Source: Galeruca laticollis (Eukaryota; Arthropoda; Insecta; Coleoptera; Chrysomelidae). Taken from it: DNA of 64,000 nucleotides. The first letter of the stretch is position 1, and each line of letters opens with the position of its first letter. Below, piece after piece: positions 1-9,782 of this stretch. The stretch is taken from positions 261,179,709-261,243,708 of the forward strand of contig OY998175.1 of assembly GCA_963921935.1 (NCBI GenBank), given 5' to 3'. The notes below the pieces were generated by a model. It was given only the letters and a program-made list of their open reading frames with translations. It was not told where the DNA came from and did no database searches. Made by a program: the position numbers and the translations under genes.

Positions 1-254
1 GTGACGTAGAATTCGGAGCTCCCAGTGAAAATTATTTTATTTCGGCAATACTCGGCATAGGAACAGTTGCGACCAAAAAAATGAGACAGCTGTTGTTGCC
101 TAATGTGACTGTGACTTTTTTGTTTCCGGGAGAAATGGGATAGTTTTGTCGTATATTTGGATGATAATAAGCCTAAGGTGTAAATAATATTGTTCTCCAT
201 TATTAAATATCAAAGGCTACTGAATAATTTTAAATTTTCAATAAAAAACAACAA

Positions 255-745
255 TCAATATTCAGAAATCCCGCCATTATGCTCTGTGACTTCTCTTAAT
301 CTACTCGTCATCCATCTATATAATGTGGAACAATATTCTCCAGTTATTTCCTCCCAAGCATTATTCATAATTTCTAACAAACCTTCATGCTATAAAACAA
401 ACCCAATTCTTGTTTCTTTGTGACTATTGTTTAATAATAGTTTCCTTGCTGCTGCGTGGCATTTCAATTCAGACTGTGCTACTCTGCGACGGTCCGTACG
501 ATTGGATGCTGGAAAATTTGTTGCTGGAAAAGCTTGAACAACTGTTTCAAATGAATTTTCTTTTAAATGGTTAATCAAAGCAGCATCCTGTTCAGCATTT
601 GACTTTCTCGGAAGTCCTGAGCCTGGAGTTCTATTAATTCTTCCCTCATTTCGCCATCTTCTTAAAATACTTGGAACTAAGTTCTTACTTACATTGTGAA
701 ATACCGCAGTTTGCCTCACTGACCACTCATCGTCGATTTTTTCGA
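255..745 (-). pseudogene. Tc1-like transposase copy A, catalytic core deleted
   Basis: Reading the minus strand, 719-390 encodes a paired-like helix-turn-helix region with R-R-W-R-N-E-G-R-I and the basic G-S-G-L-P-R-K-S stretch typical of Tc1-family DNA-binding domains. After the stop near 390, a second stretch at about 380-255 encodes the usual C-terminal tail: a W-x-x-I motif, then a segment ending G-G-I-S-E-Y before a stop. In Tc1 transposases these two parts are separated by a roughly 150-residue DDE/D core, which is absent here, so the copy carries an internal deletion. The same two ends recur at higher identity to each other than expected by chance in copy B to the right. Confidence 0.7.
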
Positions 746-804
746 TTATTCCACCTTTCCGCTTTCAAATTTGGAATTGTCTGAATTAATTTTTAAATTT
801 CAAT

Positions 805-1745
805 GATAAACAACAAATAATATTCAGTAATCCCGCCATTATGCGCTATGACTTCTCTTGATCTACTAGTCTTCAATTATTTCCTCTCAAGCATTATTTA
901 TAACTTCAACGTTTTTTGTTCTTACGTTTGCCTTTCGAATTTCTCTTACTCACATTGCCGAAACACTTTCTACTGGATTCAAGTGTGGGTTTTTACTACA
1001 CCAGTTAAGAACATTAATATTACGTGACCGGAACCATTCGGTCCCTACACCAGAGTTGTGCACTGCACACTTCTCTTGTTGGAAGATAAAAGCATTGCTA
1101 GGAAAAATAATCTCAACATAAGGAAGCATAACATTTTCTAAAATTCTGATATATGCTTCTCTATTAAATATTTCGCCAATATGCCATAGAACTCCAGGTC
1201 CCTGCGTAGATATCCACGTCCACATATTTACAGAAAATCGACCACTTTTATTTGTGAAATTGACATAATTCTTGTCTAACCGTGTATTCGGTGGATAGAC
1301 ACGAATATTGCCGTTATTTGACGATTGGAAAACATTTTCGTCTGTGAAAATAAAACTATTCTAAAATTGGTCGTCATAAGCAATTTTCTCTAAAGCAAAC
1401 CCCATGATTCCTTCTTTGAGACTATTGTTTAATGATATTGTCCTTGCTGCTGCGTAGCATTTCAATTCAGACTGTGCTACTCTGCGACGCCCCGTACTAC
1501 AGGACGCTGACAAATTTGTTGCTGGAACAGCTTGAAATACTGTTTTAAATGGATTTGCTCGTAAATGGTTAATTAAAGCATCATCCTGTTCAGCAGTTGA
1601 CTTTCTCGCACATTCTGAGCCTAGAGCTCTACCACTTCTTTCCTCATACCGCCATCTTCTTACAATACTTGAAACGAGTTCTTACTTTCATTATAAAATG
1701 CCGCAGTGTGCCTCACTAATCACCCATCGTCTATTTTTGCGATTA
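805..1745 (-). pseudogene. Tc1-like transposase copy B, degenerate
   Basis: The N-terminal DNA-binding part is recognisable at about 1745-1400 by its nucleotide match to copy A. The catalytic part is at 1225-950 on the minus strand. It contains an F-Q-Q-E-K motif where Tc1 enzymes have the second catalytic aspartate (F-Q-Q-D-N), so that residue is replaced by Glu. The N-P-H-L-N-P-V-E motif matches the third catalytic position (P-D-L-N-P-I-E). The C-terminal tail is at about 900-805. Stops and shifts separate these parts. In intact relatives the protein cuts at the TIRs and inserts at TA; this copy cannot. Confidence 0.75.
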
Positions 1746-1988
1746 TTCAACCTTTCTTCACTGAATTTATATGAGACATAATTACTTCCAAATTTGGGAT
1801 TGTCTGAGAGATGTCAAGTATCCAATGTTGACATATGACATATTCATAAGACAAATTCAAGCAGCTAGAATTAGACAAAAATCTGCTATAAGAGTTGTCC
1901 CATTTTTTATTGACCGCAACAGTACATATCAGAAAGTTGGTAGTATGTGAATGATTAGAATTTTACTCCAAACGGGTGCTCACCAACG

Positions 1989-2170
1989 TTAATAATAGGT
2001 TGATGCTTTGCGATTTCCTACATATTCCTTAATGCGTCTATGCATAATCATATTCGAGTGATCAATATTATTCATCATCAGAGTTTGAGGCGGATGCTTT
2101 AAATTTCTTAACCTTCTACCGATTATGTCCCACACATATTCAAACGGGGTCGCTTGTTCACAACAATATT
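1989..2170 (-). pseudogene. C-terminal fragment of a second Tc1-like transposase
   Basis: The minus-strand frame from about 2165 contains F-E-Y-V-W-D-I-I-G-R-R-L-R-N followed by H-P-P-Q-T-L. This is the segment just after the third catalytic residue in Tc1-like transposases such as those common in spiders and insects. Upstream sequence (above 2170) shows no further homology, so the fragment is truncated at its 5' side. It differs from the adjacent copies at 255-1745 and is a separate, older insertion. Confidence 0.65.
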
Positions 2171-2300
2171 GTCTTAACTCAGAGGCCACTTTTATCAAAG
2201 GAACTTTGGGCTGACAACGCCTTTGATAAATAGAAAGCGAAAATGAACATAGAAATACAAAAAATGCGATGTAAACAATTTCGAATTTGTGAGCGCGCAC

Positions 2301-2815
2301 AAGTAGATATTGGAGGTGGCGCCAAGTTTACTGTTGTAGGTGGCGACTGAGTTCGGCTGCTCCTCGTGATACGCCCGCGTGTAAACGTTCGGTCAGAATG
2401 AGGTGTTTGATTTTTTTTCTGAATTCTTGCGGAATCTCTGCAGGGGTATCGCGGAACCTTAAGGTTACGCGGAACTCACTTAGAAAATGGCTGCATTAGC
2501 CTAATCATTTTTGTATGTGAATCCAACGAACGTATTGATTGATCAATTCAACACATTCATTGGTTTAAACATGTTAAAACAATGAACGTATGTATTAATT
2601 GAATAAAGATGTTCGTTGGTTGAATCAACGCGCTCATCATTATAACGAAACTACAATGTACCATTCCGGTATACACAATATCAACTATATGCAGGGACTA
2701 TACATTGAAAATGTCATAAATAGAAAAGTATAATGTAAAACAACATTTTTCTACGCCCTATCTTTAAAGTACCTTGTATTTCATCGGTTGGCAGCGCTTA
2801 AAGTGGTTGTTTATA
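2301..2815. other. No gene seen
   Basis: I see no coding signal here. The part at 2510-2640 has several A/T-rich words repeated around AACGAACGTATTGATTG but no clear element boundary. Confidence 0.4.
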
Positions 2816-3061
2816 GTTAGAATGAAAAAAAGTAAAAAATCGTTAAAAAAAGTGCCATACGTTACCTTTATTTCACGCTTCCCATAAGCTAACACAATGA
2901 ATCTTGGCTGGGCATCGAGGATGGACTTTCATGAAACTTTATGGTTAGAGTGAAAAAAAGTAAAAAAGTGCCATAACGTTAACTTTATTTCACGCTGCTC
3001 CCCATAAGCTAACACAATGAATCTTGTCTGGGCATCGAGGATAGACTTTCATGGAACTTGG
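2816..3061. repeat. Imperfect tandem duplication, two units of about 120-128 bp
   Basis: Unit 1 (2816-2943) and unit 2 (2944-3061) both start GTTAGA(A/G)TGAAAAAAAGT. Both run through TTTATTTCACGCT, CCCATAAGCTAACACAATGA and GGGCATCGAGGAT to CTTTCATG. They differ by a few substitutions and small indels. No protein is encoded. Confidence 0.85.
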
Positions 3062-3469
3062 AATACGTATAATTGTAATTTACCGAAGGAGCTTAACTAA
3101 AATATCCCAAATTTCTATTTGAATTTTATTTTTTTGTATAGGGCTGTCGAAAAAATAATGTATGTAACATGTGCATAGAGTGTCTTTTTTCCACTCATGG
3201 AATTGCCGCACTCTCCTGACGGCTTGTGCGGTCAACTTTTTCCATTCGTGAAAAAAAGTACCATTTTATGCACTTGTTGCAAAAATTACTATTATTGTCA
3301 AAAATTATGATAAGAGGGGAGGCAAAAATATACCCTCACATATTTTGAAACCTCAATTTATAGTGTTTTATTCAACTTTTCTTCGAGTGCATATCCGAGA
3401 ATGAAAACTTGAGAAGAAGAATAAGTACTTTTCATTTTGAAAAAATAATTTTAGAAAATCTCCAAGACA

Positions 3470-4395
3470 ATTGGCTTTCCAGCGGAAAGAGACTACCTAC
3501 CAGCGGCGAATCAGTATATAGCTTGAGTTTATAGCCAACGGGGCAGAGCAAGGTAACCATGAATGTGAACTACGAACAGTTTATTTAATTTCAATTAGAA
3601 TTAAAGTACCATTCACATCTACCAGCACGTGGCGAGTCCAGAACGTACCAGCAAAGACCCAAAAATGTTCACATCTACAGACACTGAAAGGAACATGTAC
3701 GTACAGACACGTACTAGTAACGGCCAGTATTGTCGTGAAGAACACAGATAACCCACAGAGTGAAGAATATTTTGTCTGTGCTGGCGCCTGTCTGTGCATG
3801 TCTGTAGCTCTGGCACGCTTAGTATGAATTAGTTTGTCTATGCTGGTGCGTGTCTGTGGCATCAGGGATTTTTTTTCCATATCGAACCAGGGATGAATAA
3901 TGAAAAACTAATAGAATTGGTGCGAGGGTATTCCTTCCTATATGATTTAAGTGATCGCAGATACAGCGACACTCAATGAAAAGATGACGCGTGGAAGGAC
4001 ATTGCGAAAAAACTAAAACCAAACCTTCTTTTCCTTTTTTTGCTCTACTTCAGCACAATGCAATTTCTTTCATTCTTCTTCAAGTAAAATTGCTGGCACT
4101 AATTTTTCAACCAAAAAGATTTCAAACATGCTTGCAGTGGGAACGTTTGCATAATCTCTAATTTGTCTGTATAGTGTAAAAACTTGTGTCTGTGCCCTGT
4201 CTGCCACGTTACTTGCTGGACATGCCACGTGCTGGTAGATGTGAATGGTACTTGAGTGTTCACATATATTTACTATAAGTGGATAGTTAAGTGTGTAAGC
4301 AAACTACATGAGTAGATATACCGTGTGTATAAATTTATCCCAGCCGTTGTGTTAAAAACTAGTTAAATACATGTGAAAACATTACAAAATTCTTG
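3470..4395 (+). repeat. Possible degraded Gypsy LTR split by the MITE
   Basis: Sequence left of the MITE (ACCAGCGGCGAATCAGT near 3499; ACAGTTTATTT near 3578) and right of it (GTTGTGTTAAAAACTAGTT near 4349; AAAACATTACA near 4376) resembles, in the same order, the 3' half of the Gypsy LTR at 59647-60098. The match is patchy and judged by eye. The MITE would then have inserted into an old solo LTR or LTR end. Confidence 0.3.
3604..4253. mobile_element. MITE-like nonautonomous element with ~38-bp TIRs
   Basis: The left end begins AAGTACCATTCACATCTACC, continues AGCACGTGGC, and is matched by the reverse complement of the right end for about 38 bases with one or two differences. The interior holds no transposase; it has a run of short GTCTGT-rich words at 3680-3860. 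Size (650 bp), TIRs and no coding capacity fit a miniature inverted-repeat element. It seems to sit inside an older LTR-like sequence (see 3470-4395). I could not define a target duplication. Confidence 0.7.
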
Positions 4396-4880
4396 ACGCA
4401 ATTCTAAAATGCTTTGAGCAAGAAAGAGATGTTGAATATAACATTCTCTGGGCACGGCTAATTAAAAAATTTGGACTTTGATTACAGCTCTGGTATCAGT
4501 TGTGAATAAAGAAAATGGATCTTAAAATGTTACAATCCGCTATTTGATGACAAATGTGATTCATGGTAACATCGAGAAGCACATTTTTTGCTTAAAAAAT
4601 ATTTATGATTATGATGTTTTGCAAAAGGGAATCAAATTATCAAGAAAAAATATTGAAGTAGTGGAATTGGAAGTTTATCACTAATAGGACAAAAAATTAA
4701 CACGGAAAACGAACAATTCGCTAAAATAATTGTCCCTAAATTACCTTGTAAAAATCAATGTTAAAGAAAATATCAATTTCGTTAGGATTTTTCACCGTTT
4801 TTATTAATTTTTCAATTAATACTTAATTTAGAATTATATATTTATATATAAATATATAATATGCAACTATTCGTACATCT
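4396..4880. other. No gene seen
   Basis: AT-rich sequence without recognisable coding potential or clear repeat structure. Confidence 0.4.
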
Positions 4881-4882
4881 CG

Positions 4883-4923
<41 letters not shown>
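4883..4923. repeat. (TA)n microsatellite
   Basis: An uninterrupted TA run that directly abuts the 5' LTR of the element starting at 4922. A matching run lies beyond the 3' LTR (11713-11756), so the element sits within one TA tract. Confidence 0.95.
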
Positions 4924-4927
<4 letters not shown>

Positions 4928-6853
4928 CATAGAGTAAAACAACACCCTGTATACTGAACATAAAATAAAAGACTACCTATTTCAAGAAATTAAAATTTTT
5001 GAAATTTGATTTTTTATTAAAAGATTATCTAAAAAAGGAGACAATCTGTACCATGTACTATTCAATAGAGAAAGCATCTAACTGTATAATTTAAAATAAG
5101 ATTTGAAAAAAACATTTGTGAAATGAATTAACAAAATCTCTATAAACCTACAAGACGGAATATTAGAACGTTGTTACATATACAAATGGAAATGATAATC
5201 CTTTATTTTTATTGTCAAGGTAAATAAATAGTGAGATTCTTTTTAAAATGAATATTAGGGTTTGAAGGACATGTAAATAAGATTTTATAAATATTTAAAA
5301 ACATTTCGATATAAGAAGTAAACTGAAAAACATTAATTCCATGGAATGTGACATTTATTGAACGGTTTGACGTTATGAACACATATTTTATAAATTTGGA
5401 AATGTCATTTTGTAAACTAAATGAAATATAATTTAAGAGACACAATATGAGTTAAAATCATTAAAGAACCTTAAAATAAAGCGTTTTCAATTGATAGATG
5501 GACAATTCACTATTTGAAATGAAATCTATGAAGAAAAGTTTTGATAACCAAATCTGATTGGTGGAATGTATTCAACAAACTTTTAATCTGCGACAAGTAG
5601 TTGTTAATAATAAAAAAATTGAAGGAGAAAGTTTGTTGATTATACAGACTATTGACTAGGTAAAATTTTTTTTGGGTGGTAAAAAATTTGAGAAGCAGTA
5701 AAATTTTGGGAATTAAGAGAACTTTTCGAAAAACAAGATATTTGGCATCAAAATTCAGAAAAGAGAGATACATTGTACTTATGATATGGTAGATTATATA
5801 TTTAAACAAGCAGATGTAGAAACTAAGAAACAATTTGGTAATTATGTTTGAATACTAACCGTATAATTGATATATAATACTTGATTAATATTTGTATGGT
5901 GGAATGGATATATCCACCATACCTTTTAGAAAGCTTTTGATTATGTAATTGGACTGAAATGTATTGATGTGGACGGGACATAGCATTGATTCCTGATTTT
6001 GTGTAAGCTGGACCAGTGATGTGACAATTTCCAGAAGGTAACCCAAAATAAAGTAAAGGATAATTGAAGTGAATTACTATACAGGAATAAGGTATTTAGA
6101 CTATTTTCATTATACATAAAAAAGGTTGAATAAAACTTACCAATTTAGTGCAAAGAATTGAACTTTGGCATTAAACAAACATTTACAACCATTGTGTTTC
6201 GCCATTTTGATATAATAATCGTTTATATAGAAGTTTCAGTATTATAAGATTTGTATTAAATGTTGCCTATTTTAGATTTGTATATAGAGATAATTTTTTC
6301 ATGTGAGAACGTGATTCTGTTTGAATGAGTGGTCATAATAGATAGTAGGTTTTTTATTAATTTGTGTCTTGTAAAAGAACAATGTATTTGTCTATTCATA
6401 ATATTAAATAACGTTCTTTCTAGTTTGAAGAACATTGTAAAATTGTTTTTTGATACATTTTATTTCTTTGTGGTGATGGCTCCATCTAGTTTGAACCGTT
6501 GGTAGTTTAAACTGACATCTGTAAATAGTAAAAAGGTTCAACTTGAAACACAGGACCGTCTTAAGAATTTATTACGTTTTATTAAACAAGCAAGTACGTT
6601 TTTATTAACAAAATTTTTATGAAGACAGAGATATTTAATCAAATTTAGGCGCTCACACTATAAATTGAATTTTGTTTTTCTATACCTGAACCCTACTCTG
6701 AGGTTAAAGAGTTTCTCATGTTTTAAAGTATAACCATTTTAGTAATAAAATTTTAAATTTTTAAAATATACCGGGCAAATCAAAACTAAATATAAATTAA
6801 AAGAATAATAACTATAAATCATTCTTTCTCTCCCCGTTCTATCCAGTTTAACA
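4922..6853 (+). repeat. 5' LTR
   Basis: Matches 9783-11715. The inner end is CA (6852-6853) just before the PBS. The outer end reads TA where the 3' copy has TG, merging with the TA tract. A stem with a 10-bp perfect arm (GTATGGTGGA/TCCACCATAC) lies near 5897-5926. No coding region is expected; the minus-strand open frames here are incidental. Confidence 0.92.
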
Positions 6854-6871
6854 TGTCACCGCAACGTGGGG
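6854..6871 (+). promoter_or_regulatory. Primer binding site
   Basis: TGTCACCGCAACGTGGGG follows the LTR's terminal CA directly. It resembles the TGG...CAACGTGGGGC primer sites of arthropod Gypsy elements, with two or three changes in the first half. The tRNA was not identified. Confidence 0.65.
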
Positions 6872-6954
6872 CTATTATAGAAATTTTGTAAATAATTATA
6901 AAAAGCATTGAAATATTTTTTTTTTACTGTATTAAAAGATTTTAAATACATAAA

Positions 6955-8112
6955 ATGGAAAGAAAAATACAGGGAGATGGAGATAAAAAAGAGGAAACTT
7001 TAGATATAACAACCATGTTTAAAATAATGAGGGAAAAAATGGATAAACAAGATAAAAAAAGTAGAGATGATCTGATAATGAAAATGTTGATTAGTATGAA
7101 TGAAATGATAGACAGTTGGGGGAATAGAATTAGGGAAGATATAAAGAAATGGGATAATAAATTTAGTGAAGATAGGAAATCGGACATGATGGTAAAAAAG
7201 GTTCACCGAGTAGGGGGGAACATTGATGATAAGACGGATATGATGTTAGATAAAATGGATAACATGAATGTAGATATTAGTATGAAGGGAGATTTGAGTG
7301 GAAAACTGAACACAATGAGTGAAGAAGAAATAAGAGAAGAGGGGATTAAAGAAATAACGGAAATAGACAATTCACAGATTAACAGAATTAACAAAATGGA
7401 GGAGGAAGAAAAGGATTTCAAAGAAGAGATTCAAAAGATACAAAATGAAAATATAAATATAAATGATGATACTATAGAACAGAAATTAAGTAATAAAATG
7501 GTAATTCATGAAGTAAAAATACAAAGACAAATAAATGAGGAAATGATAAATAGCAATTTACAGAATTTAGGAAGTGAGGAAGTCATGAAAATTTATGAAA
7601 AAGAGATTTATTGGAAAATAACAGACCCAAATATTAATACATTAAAACGAATAGTGACATATGGTAAGACAAATAATAATAATAATAGGGGGATACAATT
7701 TAATTGGAAGTTAGAGGAAATGAATAAGATATTACAAGAAACCAAGGAAGAAATAGAACAAACCATAGGACAGAATATAGAAACAATAATTTATGCAGAA
7801 AAATTCGAAATGAGATTAAAACTTGGCATAAATATAAAGATAATTGATCCAAGAAATTTTAATAGGATAATTAAAAATGAAATGATAGGAAGTGAGAGTA
7901 TTATGGGAAATGAAATAATAAAAAGAAGAAACAATAATATGAAGAAATTGGAAACGCAAATTTTGATGAATCTATTGAGAGAAATTGATGAGATAGGGGA
8001 TAACAAAATAAAAAAAGACACAATGGAAAATTTAAAGAAACTTAGGAAGCAGATAGAAGAGAATCAAACAATAAGAGAAGAGGATAAGACGAAATTTAGG
8101 AAAAGAAAATAA
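6955..8112 (+). CDS. Gag-like protein (ORF1)
   Basis: A 385-residue ORF lies about 100 bases after the PBS, the place of gag in LTR elements. It is extremely rich in Lys, Glu, Asn, Ile and Met, with long heptad-like stretches (roughly residues 15-190) that look coiled-coil. A more mixed segment at about 215-345 contains a short Asn run and could be the capsid region. There is no CCHC zinc knuckle, which many Gypsy Gags have. The role, structural particle protein, is inferred from position; no motif proves it. The frame is intact, consistent with the young LTRs. The start is the first ATG, preceded by an A/T-rich leader. Confidence 0.7.
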   Translation: MERKIQGDGDKKEETLDITTMFKIMREKMDKQDKKSRDDLIMKMLISMNEMIDSWGNRIREDIKKWDNKFSEDRKSDMMVKKVHRVGGNIDDKTDMMLDKMDNMNVDISMKGDLSGKLNTMSEEEIREEGIKEITEIDNSQINRINKMEEEEKDFKEEIQKIQNENININDDTIEQKLSNKMVIHEVKIQRQINEEMINSNLQNLGSEEVMKIYEKEIYWKITDPNINTLKRIVTYGKTNNNNNRGIQFNWKLEEMNKILQETKEEIEQTIGQNIETIIYAEKFEMRLKLGINIKIIDPRNFNRIIKNEMIGSESIMGNEIIKRRNNNMKKLETQILMNLLREIDEIGDNKIKKDTMENLKKLRKQIEENQTIREEDKTKFRKRK

Positions 8113-8301
8113 AATTGAATAATAAGGCTGTATTATAGGACCGGAATCTTAAAGACGAATAAGGAATTGTAAGAGGTTAAGAAGGGATATAAAACCACAT
8201 GTGAATAAAAAGTTTATAATTAACAAATAATGTCAAACAAAAAAAAACATATGTAAATATAATTTTGTACATAGATAGAAATTAGTATATGTAAAGATAT
8301 A

Positions 8302-8478
8302 ATGATGAGATACAGAAATAATTACATTGACAGATATAATAACAATGAATATTATAACTATAATAAGAACGATAACAACCAAAACAACTATAACAGAAAC
8401 TTTAAATATAATAACAACAAAAATAACAATTACAAAGAACAGTATTCAAAGGAGAGAAGAGAGAGTGATAACATATGA
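8302..8478 (+). CDS. Asn/Tyr-rich short ORF overlapping protease ORF
   Basis: This 58-codon frame starts with two Met codons and runs to a TGA at 8476-8478. It is about a third Asn, with Tyr and Arg, for example Y-N-N-N-E-Y-Y-N-Y-N-K-N. It is in the same frame as ORF1 but separated from it by a stop and 190 bases, and it overlaps the start of the protease-RT frame in a different phase. The Asn/Arg/Tyr composition looks like the nucleic-acid-binding tail of Gag in other insect Gypsy elements. The real Gag end and a frameshift into Pol may lie here. Low certainty. Confidence 0.4.
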   Translation: MMRYRNNYIDRYNNNEYYNYNKNDNNQNNYNRNFKYNNNKNNNYKEQYSKERRESDNI

Positions 8479-9709
8479 ACATCCAAGGGAATATATTAAA
8501 TTTGGGGAAGATTTGGAATTAAAAGAAATAATGGGATTAATAAAAATTAAAGGAAAATTAAATGGGAAACAAGTTAAAATATTAATAGATACAGGTTCGG
8601 AAGCGTCCATAATAAAAACAAAATTGATAGAAGAAAATATTAAAAATCATGAAAACAAGCTAGTCAAGATACCGAAAACTACATTAATAGGAGCAAATGG
8701 AAAGAAATTGTGTGAAGTTAGCAGATCTATAATACAAAGCATTGAATTAAAGGATGGGAAAGAAGTTGAGATGCAATTATTGCTAGTGGATAATTTAGAA
8801 ACAGACATAGTTATAGGAATAGATGAATTAACGAAATATAAAGCAAGAATTGATTTTGAAAAGATGGAGATAGAATTAAATGGTAATAAGATTGAATTTG
8901 AAAAAGAAAATATGGAAGAATTAGAATTTGAAGAGGATAATAGGCAGTTATGGAATATAGAAAAGAATGGAAATATGGAATTATTGGCAATTGAAGAGGA
9001 TAATAGGAAGTTATGGAATATAAAAAGGAGTGGAAATATGGACGAATTGGAAATTGGAGAGGATAATAGGCAGTTATGGAATATAGAAAGGAATATAATT
9101 ATGGAGGAATTGGTATTAGTGTGTGGAAATAAAGAATATGAAGAGAAAGTGAAGAATTTGATTATGAAGTATGAAGGATTGATTAAAAAGGAGATGAGAA
9201 TGGCAAATAATTATGTACATAAGATAGAAGTTAGAGGAATAGAAAATTTCAGAATAAGAACATATCCCATACCTTATAAATATAGAAAAGAAGTTGATTC
9301 AGAGATACAAAATATGTTAAAAGACGGTATTATAGAGAGATGTAACACAAGATATGTAAACCCTATTGTGGTCGTAAAGAAGGCAAATGGTGAATTAAGA
9401 TTATGCCTAGATGCAAGAAATATGAATCAATACACTGTACCACAATACGAGGCTCCGATGAATGTGGAAGCAATTTTTGGGCGCATTACGAATACTAAAA
9501 TATTTTCTAAAATTGATTTAAAACACAGTTTTTGGCTGATTCCTTTGGATGAAGATAGTAGAGATTACACAGGCTTCTCTATTGATGGTGTGTTGTACAG
9601 ATTTTGTGTAGCTCCATATGGTATACAAAGTGCTTGTTCGGCCTTGGTTAGAGCATTACACCAAATACAACAAATAATGGAGAAGTTTAGAAAGAAAAGA
9701 ATTTTATAA
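8327..9709 (+). CDS. Aspartic protease and N-terminal half of reverse transcriptase
   Basis: The 460-residue frame is probably entered by frameshifting from the upstream frame, since its first ~45 residues are the out-of-phase reading of the Asn-rich ORF. At about residues 85-93 is I-L-I-D-T-G-S-E-A, the retropepsin active site. Around residues 205-255 a ~26-residue acidic unit ending R-Q/K-L-W-N-I is repeated three times. RT starts near residue 310 with a P-I-P-Y-K-Y-R segment, then V-V-V-K-K-A-N-G, L-C-L-D-A-R-N-M-N, K-I-D-L-K-H-S-F-W and A-P-Y-G-I-Q-S-A. The frame ends 20 residues later, before the Y-x-D-D catalytic motif. RNase H and integrase are missing by deletion. Confidence 0.88.
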   Translation: MTDIITMNIITIIRTITTKTTITETLNIITTKITITKNSIQRREERVITYEHPREYIKFGEDLELKEIMGLIKIKGKLNGKQVKILIDTGSEASIIKTKLIEENIKNHENKLVKIPKTTLIGANGKKLCEVSRSIIQSIELKDGKEVEMQLLLVDNLETDIVIGIDELTKYKARIDFEKMEIELNGNKIEFEKENMEELEFEEDNRQLWNIEKNGNMELLAIEEDNRKLWNIKRSGNMDELEIGEDNRQLWNIERNIIMEELVLVCGNKEYEEKVKNLIMKYEGLIKKEMRMANNYVHKIEVRGIENFRIRTYPIPYKYRKEVDSEIQNMLKDGIIERCNTRYVNPIVVVKKANGELRLCLDARNMNQYTVPQYEAPMNVEAIFGRITNTKIFSKIDLKHSFWLIPLDEDSRDYTGFSIDGVLYRFCVAPYGIQSACSALVRALHQIQQIMEKFRKKRIL

Positions 9710-9770
9710 ATATTTGAAGTAAAATTTGCATTCATAAAATTTTTACTTACATAAAAATTTGATAAACGCA

Positions 9771-9782
9771 AAATTTAGGGGA
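9771..9782 (+). promoter_or_regulatory. Polypurine tract
   Basis: AAATTTAGGGGA directly precedes the TG that starts the 3' LTR (9783). This is the usual place and composition for plus-strand priming. Confidence 0.7.

Larger units (their letters stand above)
64..1922 (-). mobile_element. Tc1/mariner-like DNA transposon with internal duplication
   Basis: The two ends are inverted repeats. The left end near 64 reads CAGTTGCGACC followed by an A-run and TGAGAC. The reverse complement of the right end near 1922 reads CTGTTGCGGTC followed by an A-run and TGGGAC. A TA lies just outside the right end (1923-1924), as expected for this superfamily; the left flank reads AA. Inside are two minus-strand copies of the 3' two thirds of a transposase gene in head-to-tail order. 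The left copy (about 230-770) lacks the catalytic core. The right copy (about 780-1760) keeps both DNA-binding and catalytic parts. Both carry stops or shifts, so the element is inactive. Boundaries are good to a few bases. Confidence 0.75.

Noticed and set aside
5215..5833. Minus-strand frames in the LTR, repeated at 10076-10695
   Set aside because: They recur only because the LTRs are duplicates. They lack motifs, and one is broken by a single-base indel between copies.
6942..7421. Several minus-strand open frames opposite the gag-like ORF
   Set aside because: They are antisense shadows of the Lys/Glu/Asn-rich plus-strand ORF and show only hydrophobic low-complexity translations.
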